Source: Galdieria partita (Eukaryota > Rhodophyta > Bangiophyceae > Galdieriales > Galdieriaceae). From it: 64,000 bases of DNA. Where the stretch lies: NCBI GenBank assembly GCA_025991245.1, contig BQMJ01000006.1:269034-333033 (forward strand). Reading direction: 5' to 3'. Below the pieces are notes generated by a model. The model was not told the origin of the DNA, made no database searches, and saw nothing but the letters and a program-made list of their open reading frames with translations. Position 1 is the stretch's first letter. The number at the start of each line of letters is the position of its first letter. A program made the translations under genes and the position numbers. Below, in pieces: positions 56,301-64,000 of the stretch.

Positions 56301-59300
56301 AATGTCGCCTCGAATAGAGTCTATAGAAAAAGAAAGAATTTAATGAGGTCGGTCCATGAAAAAATTGAAGAATTTCAATACATAAGTTGTCCTTTATGGC
56401 ATCAGTATTCCTAGTTGTTTTCAGGGGTAGACAGTAGGTGACAATGCGAAATTTAGTAAAAAGAAAAATAGAACAAATCTGCATATAAAAAAATCGATGT
56501 ATTCTCACCTCGAACAGTTTAGTACATAAGCTTGAATCAAACCTAGGAAAGCTTCATTACACATTGAAGGGTTATAAGACAGAAAACACAAAAGGAAAGA
56601 AGAGACAGCAGTACTAGATTAGAAATGATCAAAAAAGTGGACTTTCTAAAATGTGCGCAAAGAGCCAATATGACGATTGAATCTTCTAATTCAGTTATTC
56701 TTATAAAATAACGATAGAACAAAGATCTATGGCAAAAGAGTACGCACATAAAAAACCAACAAATTGATTTGGAGTTTGACAATGTTGAGAATAGATAAAA
56801 GGCGGCCCGAAAAGTTTACCAAAACACAAAGTTTTGCTTTTGGAAATCCAAGAATACCATAAACATTGTTCACATTTTGCTAAATATGTATAGCGACACA
56901 ATATTTCAAGTTAAGGGTACTCACAGAATGAAACGAGAAGTATCTCTAGACCGTTAGAAAGCAAAAACTACTCTACCAAATGGTTAAATTTTCAATGTCA
57001 TTGGAACGTAGAATACAATAAAGTGACCAAAAAACACTACTTAAAACTTTGCTATATAAAAAGATTTTTCAAGACGATTCTCATAGGTTAAGGTTCAACC
57101 ATAAAGGTCTTGGCGAAACGATAGAAACAAAATTTCGAAACTATCCAAATTGAATTCTTATTATTATGTATGCACTGAAGATAGCAACGATCTTAATAAG
57201 AAACATCAATAAAGAAATATCAATATCGCTACCAAGTATTACCCATACAAACCTATATGAAAAGAGAAATTTGTGAGAAACATTACTGTGTCATTAATGC
57301 ATGAAAAAGTTCAAGAATTTATAAAATTTATGACAATATTAAAAGAAAAAAGAAAACCATTTCAGCAGTTCAGTTTCAGTTCTCTTATTTTGGCATTATG
57401 GAAAGGTATTGAAGAGAAGTTTATGCAATACATCAAAGGGGAATAGGCAATCTTTGCATTATAAGGGCTACACTTGTTTCTAAAGTTTATCAAAGGAACA
57501 ATAAAAATACCGATTTTATAAGAAAGCCATAGTATAATAAGAATTTTGAGAAATAGAAACTTGAGAATACATTGAAGAATTTCCATATACCACATGATCC
57601 TTTCATCATCAGTACCTTGAACCTGTTCTCGTCCTGCAGATATTTGTCGACCGTGTGAAACAAAGTAAAAAAGTTACAGCAAACTGCTCACAGAGAAGAA
57701 AAATACAATACTTTTGATGGAAGTGAATTTAGTAACTAAACCACATTGAAATACAGAAGAAAAAACATTTTTTTTCTCATTGGAGGAAAAGTAGTAAAAA
57801 GGAGGGACAATCCTTGAAAACAATGAAAGCAGCAAAAAACAAAGAAATGAAAATGTTAATAGTGTCAGAGTGCTCTACTGTTGCAACGACTTGTTCAAGT
57901 ACATTGCTCGCGCCTCACATTTATGACACCAGAAGGGTATCAATTAAACGAATCACTTAAATTCTCGGAACAATACAAAAGAAGCAGAAAATGTGAACTC
58001 CAAAAAAAATTGAACAAAAGAAGCAACCTAAAAACTTACTCCAGTTTCCATTCCAAAAAAAAACTCAAACAAAATGTAGCTGACAGGAAACCAAACTTGG
58101 TCAGTGGCACAACAAGCAAAAAAAATAAAACAATACGTAACTATTCTTTGGCAAAAAACATAACTAAGAAAACAGACATAAGCAATTTACTCTGAACACT
58201 CCTATTTTGAGACTACTAGAGCGCCAAGAATTGAAAAACTATGAATGCCCTGGCTGAAAGCAATAAGCATTTTTTTTCTTATTTCAGTTTTATTAGGTTT
58301 CATTAGGATATAATTAAGTTAAACACGCATATTTACCTAAAATTTCAAATACTATTGGAAGATATTAACAGGGTGATTCAAGGTAAATTCATCCAATATC
58401 AGAAACCAAAAGGATCTTACACCAAATAGATTTGACACAAATACCAGACAAAGCAAAATATCATGATATGAAAAAACTCTATCACTTTACTGTGCCACTC
58501 GGTCAATCAAGAACAACGGTAATAATGCTAATAACAGCAAAAAGGAACCATTTAAGAAAAATGCTCACAATTTCTAAATACCTCACAAATTCGAATTACT
58601 GCAAAGGAACAGAAAAATGCTTCAACTCAGAAAAGCTTTGAATTAGAAATAACATCGTAAAATTTTTCTTAAATTTCCAGGTTTCCCCTTAATAAACAAC
58701 AAATACAGACATACAAAAGAATAGCTCACAAGGCAAGTCACTTCATCACTGGCAAAACAAGCAGCACAGTTTGAGAATAATTATTTTCACCAGACTAAAA
58801 GCAAAAGTAAAGGTTTTGGTAGAACCAATTCACTTTCTCTCTCTAATGCATTGTGATTACCGAGAACATAATAAATTTTCAAATGCGGATGTTTTGATAC
58901 AGGGCAATGGGAGCTTTTTTATCAGGGTTTATTAAGTTTTATCAAGGTTTATTGCTGTTTTATCCAAATTCACAAACTATAGAAAAATATTAACAGGATA
59001 AATAAGGGAACTTTCATCCATTATAAGAAAGCTCGAGTATCCATTACACAACATATAAGGCTTCAACTTGGAGCAAAGAAAACAGAAATGTAATAAAACC
59101 TTTAAAAAATGCTTTACAACTTGGTCAATGAAAGACGACAATGTCAAAGTAACAGTAACTACAAAAAAGTTACCATTTGAACCGCTTAAAATTATTAATC
59201 AACACAAAACAACAGAAAAATGCCTAAACAAAAAAGGGCGACAACAGATTAAAAGTAGAATGTAAAAATTCTTTTTACGATTGAAGCATTCTCGTAATAA

Positions 59301-59341
59301 AACTAAAAAAGAAACAAAACCAAAAAGAGCTCATAAAAGAA
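53343..59341 (+). repeat. Subtelomeric 6-kb unit C
   Basis: Full unit start (CCAAGCTGGGTCATTGGGAAA) contiguous with the segmental duplication, as in unit A, and without the inversion seen in A. Telomere-like stubs lie at about 58,290 and 58,930. It is cut at about 59,341 inside a sub-repeat, where mid-unit sequence begins. Confidence 0.85.
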
Positions 59342-62300
59342 GTCATGCCGTTTAGAAAAAGGAATGAAAAGTCGTGTGATTTCAAATAAAAAAAATTGTT
59401 TTTCTGAAATTATCTACGGTTCATTAGAAGAGCAATAAAAATATCGTCTCGAATAGAGTCTATGAAAAGAGAAAGAATTTAGGGAGGTCGACCCAAGTGA
59501 AAAAATTGTAGAATTTTAATAAATTATTTGTCTTTTATGGCATCAGTACTTCTAGTTGTTCTCAGGAGTAACCAGTAAGTGGCAATGCAAAATATAGTAA
59601 AAAGAAAAGTTGAACAAATCTTATATAGAAAAAATCAATATATTCTCACCTCGAACATTTTTTGCATATGTGAAATAGAACCTAGGAAAGCTTCATTACA
59701 CATTCAAGGATTATAAGACATAAAACACACCAGAAAAACAGAAGAGAAATGATCAAACAAGTGAACTTTCTAAAATGTGAACAAAGAGCCTAAACGACAA
59801 TTGAATCTTCTAACTCATTCACTCTTAAAAAGTAACAATTGAACAAAAATCTGTGACATAAGAGTGCACACTGAAAAGCCGAAAAGGGATTCAAAATTTG
59901 ACAATGTAGAGAACAGATACAAGGCGGATCGAAAAGTTTACCAAAAGACAAAGTATTGCTTTCGAGAATCTAAGAATAGCATAAGCACTGTTTACTTTTT
60001 GCTAAATATGTATACCGACACTATATTTCAAGTAAGGCTACTCAAAGAATGAAGCAAGCAGTGTCTCAAGACCATCAAAAAGCAGAAACGATTACCAAAT
60101 GGTTAAATTTTCAATAGCATTGCACCGTAGAATACAATAAAATGACCAAATAACAATACTTAGAATTTTTCTACATAAGACAAATTTCTAAAAACGATTC
60201 TAATAAGGTAAGGTTCAACCATGAAGATCCTGGCGAAAAATTGAAACGAAAGTTTCGAAATTATCCATATTCAAAGCTTACAATTATGTATGCACTGAAG
60301 ACAGCAGCGATCTTAATAAGAAAAATCAATAAACAAAGAACATCATCGCTACCAAGTAATACCTATATGAAAAGACAAATTCAACGAAAAAGCTACTATG
60401 TCACCAAGGCAAAAAAATTTAAAAAAATTCCAAAACTTGTGGCAACAGTTAAAAAATAAAAAAAAGATTTCAGCATTTCATTTTCAGTTCTATTGCATTG
60501 GCATTATGAAACGGTATTGAAGAGAAGTTTTTGCGATATATCAAAGGGGAATAGGAAATTTTTGCATTACCAGTCTAGGACTTTCTTTATACGGTTTACT
60601 AAAGGAACAATACCAAAACCAATTTTAGAAAAAACCAATAGAAAAAACGTTTAGAGAAATAAGAACTTGAGAATATATTGAGGAATTTTTATGTACCACT
60701 TGTTCTTTACATCATCGGTACCATGAATCTGTCCTCGTCAGGCAGATATTTCTCAACCTTGTGAAACGAAGTAAAAAAGTTACAGCAATCTGCTCACAGA
60801 GAAACAAAATACAATACCTTTGATGAAAGGGAATCTAGTAACTATATCACATAGAAACACAGGAGAAAAAGAAACTTGTTTTTCTCATTGGAAGAAAAGT
60901 AGTAAAACGGAGTGACAATCCATGAAAACAGCAATGAAGACAGAAAATACAAAGAGATGAAAATGTTACTTAGTGGCAGATTGCTCTACTGTTACGACGA
61001 CTTGTTCGCGTACATTGCTCGCACCTTGAACTAACGTCATCAGAAGGGTACCATTTAAAGGAACCACCTAGAATCTCAAAACGATACAAAAGTAGCAGAA
61101 AATTCTGCATTCATAATAAATTTGAACTAAAGAAGGAATGTAAAAAACTAACTCCAGTTTTCAATCCAAAAAAATTTTAAACAAAATGTAGCTGACAGGA
61201 AACCAAACTTGGTCAGTAGCACAGCAAGCATAAAAAATAAAACAACACGTAACTATTCTTTGTGCAGAAAGCATAAATAAGAAACCGGACATAAACAACT
61301 CACTCTGCCCACTCCTACTTTGAGACTACTAGAGCTCAGTGAATTGAAAAACTAGGTATGTCCTGGCTGAAAGCATTAAGTATCTTTTCCTCCTTTTGGT
61401 TTTATTAGTCTTCATTCGGGTATACTTTCAAGTTAAATATACATACATACTTAAAGCTCAAATACTATTGGAAGATATTAACAGGTTGATTCAAGGTAAA
61501 TTTATCCAATATCAGAAACGAAATGGATACTTCACCAATTAGATTCGGCACAAATACCACACAAAGCAAAGTATCATAATATGAGAAAAAGCTATTAACT
61601 TACGGTGCAACTGATTCAATCAAGAACAAAGTTAATGATGCTAACAAGACCAAAAAAAGAAACCATTCAAGAAAAATGCTCACAATTTCTAAAGAGCCCA
61701 CAATTTCTAAAAAGCCCACAATTTCGAATTACTGCGAAGCAACAGAGAAATTCCTTAACTCAAAAGGGCTTTGAACTAAAAATAGCATCCGAAAATTTTA
61801 CCTAAATACCCGTAGCAAACAACAAAATTCAACATACGCAGAAATAGCACACAAGGCAAGTCATATGATCGTTGGCAAAACAAGCAGCACAGTTTGAGGA
61901 TTAATTACTTTTACGAAACTAAAATCGAAAGTAAAGGTCTTGATAGAACCAATTCGTTTCTTTTCTCCAATGCATTCAGATTTCCGAAAACCTGATAAAT
62001 CTTCAAATGCGAATGACCCGGAACAGGACAATAGAAAATTTTTTTCAGGGTTGATTAATTTTTTTCAATTTTATCACTGTTTCTAATAAAAGTCACATAG
62101 TATAGAAAGAAACTAACAGGATAGAAAAAGGAACATTCATCCAACAGAAAAAAGCAAAAGGATCCTTCACCCAATGAATACGGCTTCACAAGAATAAGAA
62201 AAAAACAACAAAAAAGAGCGTTCATAAATGGCTCTGCAACAAAATCAATGAAAAACGAGAGTTTCAAGGCGACAATCATCCCAAAAAAATTTCAATCAAA

Positions 62301-62590
62301 CCAACCACTTCAAATTTTAAATCAACGCAACACGACATGAAAATGCCAAAAAACAAATGAAAGACAATCATAAGTTAAGAGCAAAATCAAAACTTTTTCC
62401 TACCGTTTCCAAGTATTCATGCAGTATATCTCAAATACAAATATAATGGAAAAATAACCCACAGAAACAGTCTCCAAAACGCGACCAAACACTCACTGAA
62501 ATTTGCGACTAATTATACTAGACTAAAGGCAAACGAAGAGGCTTGATAGAATTGAGAAACTTTCGTTTGAAATGCAATTAAGAAAAAAAA
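59342..62590 (+). repeat. Truncated unit D, B-like
   Basis: Begins at the point equivalent to about 39,620 of unit B and is its closest relative by eye: for instance 60,241-60,459 and 40,518-40,712 share almost the whole 60-codon incidental frame. Stubs lie at about 61,400 and 62,050. Confidence 0.85.
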
Positions 62591-63375
62591 TGCAGTAAAT
62601 TGTAAAACATGTATAGGCAGGCAGAAGGGAGTGGGCATTTTTCTTTCTTATTCACGTTTTGCTGAAAAATTATTCTTGGGAACATAAAAACGTCTCAACA
62701 AAAAGAGGACAATCACCAGTCAAAAGCAAAATAAAAACTTTCTCTATTCGCTTCCAAGTATTTCTGCAGTATACCTCAAATACAAATATAAGAGAAAAAT
62801 ATCACACAAGAAAAGACGCCAAGACGCCAAAAAATACTCAGTAAAATTTGTGACTCATTATACTAGACAACAAGCAAAAGTAAGACGCTAAATACAAATA
62901 AGGGACATTTGTTTGAAATACAGCTAAGAGGAAAAAATGCAGCAAATTGTAAAAAAAGTGTAGGCCGACAGGAGGAAGTTGGCATTTTTCTTTCTTATTC
63001 CGGTTTTACGGAAGGATTATTTTTGGGTAAAAAACGCCTCAACAAAAGAAGGAAAATCACCAGTTAAAAGCAAAATATAGACTTTCTCTTTCCGCTTCCG
63101 AGAATTTATGCAATATACCTCAAATAGAAATATAAGAGAAATAAATCAAACAAGCAAGGTCGCCAGGACGCCAAAAAACACACAGTAAAATTTGTGACTC
63201 ATTATACTAGGCAACAAACAAAAGTAAGAGGGTAACTACAATTAAGGAACTTTAGTTTGAAATGCAACTAGAAGAAAAAATGCAGTAAATTGTAAAATAT
63301 GTCTAGGCCGGCAGGAGGAAGTTGGCATTTTTCTTTCTTAGTCAGGTTTTACTGAGGGATTATTATTGGGGTCTA
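62591..63375 (+). repeat. Tandem repeat of about 345 bp next to the telomere
   Basis: The block GCAG/CAAATTGTAAAA ... TTGGCATTTTTCTTTCTTA ... GGTTTTACTGAGGGATTATT recurs starting at about 62,591, 62,938 and 63,280. Two full copies and a third that runs straight into telomere repeats. Single copies of the same block end the internal units. Confidence 0.8.
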
Positions 63376-63544
63376 CTTGCGATTTATTAGTGTTTATTAT
63401 TGTTTACTTAGTGTTTATTATTGTTTATCAGTGTTTATTATGGTTTTTTAGTGTTTTATATGGGTTTATTATGGGTTTATTATGGGTTTATTATGGGTTT
63501 ATTATATGTTTATTATATGTTTATTATATGTTTATTATATGTTT
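63376..63544 (+). repeat. Variant telomere repeats (proximal)
   Basis: Ten- to eleven-base variants of the terminal repeat in runs: TTTATTAGTG/TTTATTATTG types first, then three TTTATTATGGG, then four TTTATTATATG. The ordered blocks imply local copying of variants rather than random decay. Confidence 0.85.
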
Positions 63545-64000
63545 ATTAGGGTTTATTAGGGTTTATTAGGGTTTATTAGGGTTTATTTAGGGTTTATTAG
63601 GGTTTATTAGGGTTTATTTAGGGTTTATTAGGGTTTATTAGGGTTTATTAGGGTTTATTAGGGTTTATTTAGGGTTTATTTAGGGTTTATTAGGGCTTAT
63701 TTAGGGTTTATTTAGGGTTTATTAGGGCTTATTAGGGTTTATTAGGGTTTATTAGGGTTTATTAGGGTTTATTTAGGGTTTATTAGGGTTTATTTAGGGT
63801 TTATTAGGGTTTATTTAGGGTTTATTAGGGTTTATTAGGGTTTATTTAGGGTTTATTTAGGGTTTATTTAGGGTTTATTAGGGTTTATTAGGGTTTATTA
63901 GGGTTTATTAGGGTTTATTAGGGTTTATTAGGGTTTATTAGGGTTTATTAGGGTTTATTAGGGTTTATTAGGGTTTATTAGGGTTTATTAGGGTTTATTT
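63545..64000 (+). repeat. Telomere tract, TTTATTAGGG / TTTATTTAGGG
   Basis: About 45 head-to-tail copies up to the window edge. Roughly a dozen are the 11-base form with an extra T and two begin with C in place of T. From about 63,873 outward only the 10-base form appears. The G-rich strand runs 5' to 3' toward the right edge, as expected for a right-hand chromosome end. The tract is cut by the window edge, so its real length is unknown. Confidence 0.93.

Noticed and set aside
63366-63569. 67-codon frame over the telomere-proximal repeats
   Set aside because: It is a translation of degenerate telomere repeats.

Overview
The window is nuclear DNA from a compact eukaryotic genome and runs from a gene-dense chromosome arm (left) into a long subtelomere that ends in telomere repeats (right edge). 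The genes are interrupted by very short GT-AG introns. I could place 18 introns of 47-66 nt in six genes, and in every model the joined reading frame stays open with family consensus restored across the junctions. Tiny introns, small gaps between genes, organelle-type leader peptides and AT-rich DNA fit a unicellular red alga of the Galdieria type. That placement is an inference from gene style, not proved by any one gene.

Region 1 (1-11,900) holds seven closely packed genes: the mitochondrial F1-ATPase assembly chaperone ATP12, class I fructose-bisphosphate aldolase, a Rubisco-LSMT-like SET-domain protein methyltransferase, a class III (CaiB/BaiF) CoA-transferase, an unrecognised multi-pass membrane protein whose ATG overlaps the previous stop codon by one base, an AMP-forming acetyl-CoA synthetase with a possible 16-nt first exon, and a coiled-coil BFR1-like protein. 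They are mostly housekeeping or central-metabolism genes. ATP12, the CoA-transferase, the membrane protein and the acetyl-CoA synthetase have leaders compatible with mitochondrial import.

Region 2 (11,900-27,400) is gene-poor. It has one small unrecognised spliced gene near 15 kb and one intronless 906-codon gene (19,969-22,689). The latter encodes a P-loop ATPase followed by a possible PD-(D/E)XK nuclease-like segment and a C-terminal SAM-like tail. It is the last protein gene before the chromosome end and the most unusual protein in the window.

Region 3 (27,400-64,000) has no convincing protein gene. It is a mosaic of diverged, mostly same-orientation copies of a roughly 6-kb A-rich unit, with full-length, truncated and one internally inverted version. 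Each unit contains sub-repeats about 0.6 kb long that carry a telomere-like stub. Two interstitial telomere tracts sit exactly where a complete unit end meets a 5'-truncated unit. The window closes with about 45 copies of TTTATTAGGG mixed with TTTATTTAGGG, G-rich strand pointing outward, so the right edge is at or very near a chromosome terminus. I saw no rRNA, tRNA, CRISPR array or bacterial-type mobile element.
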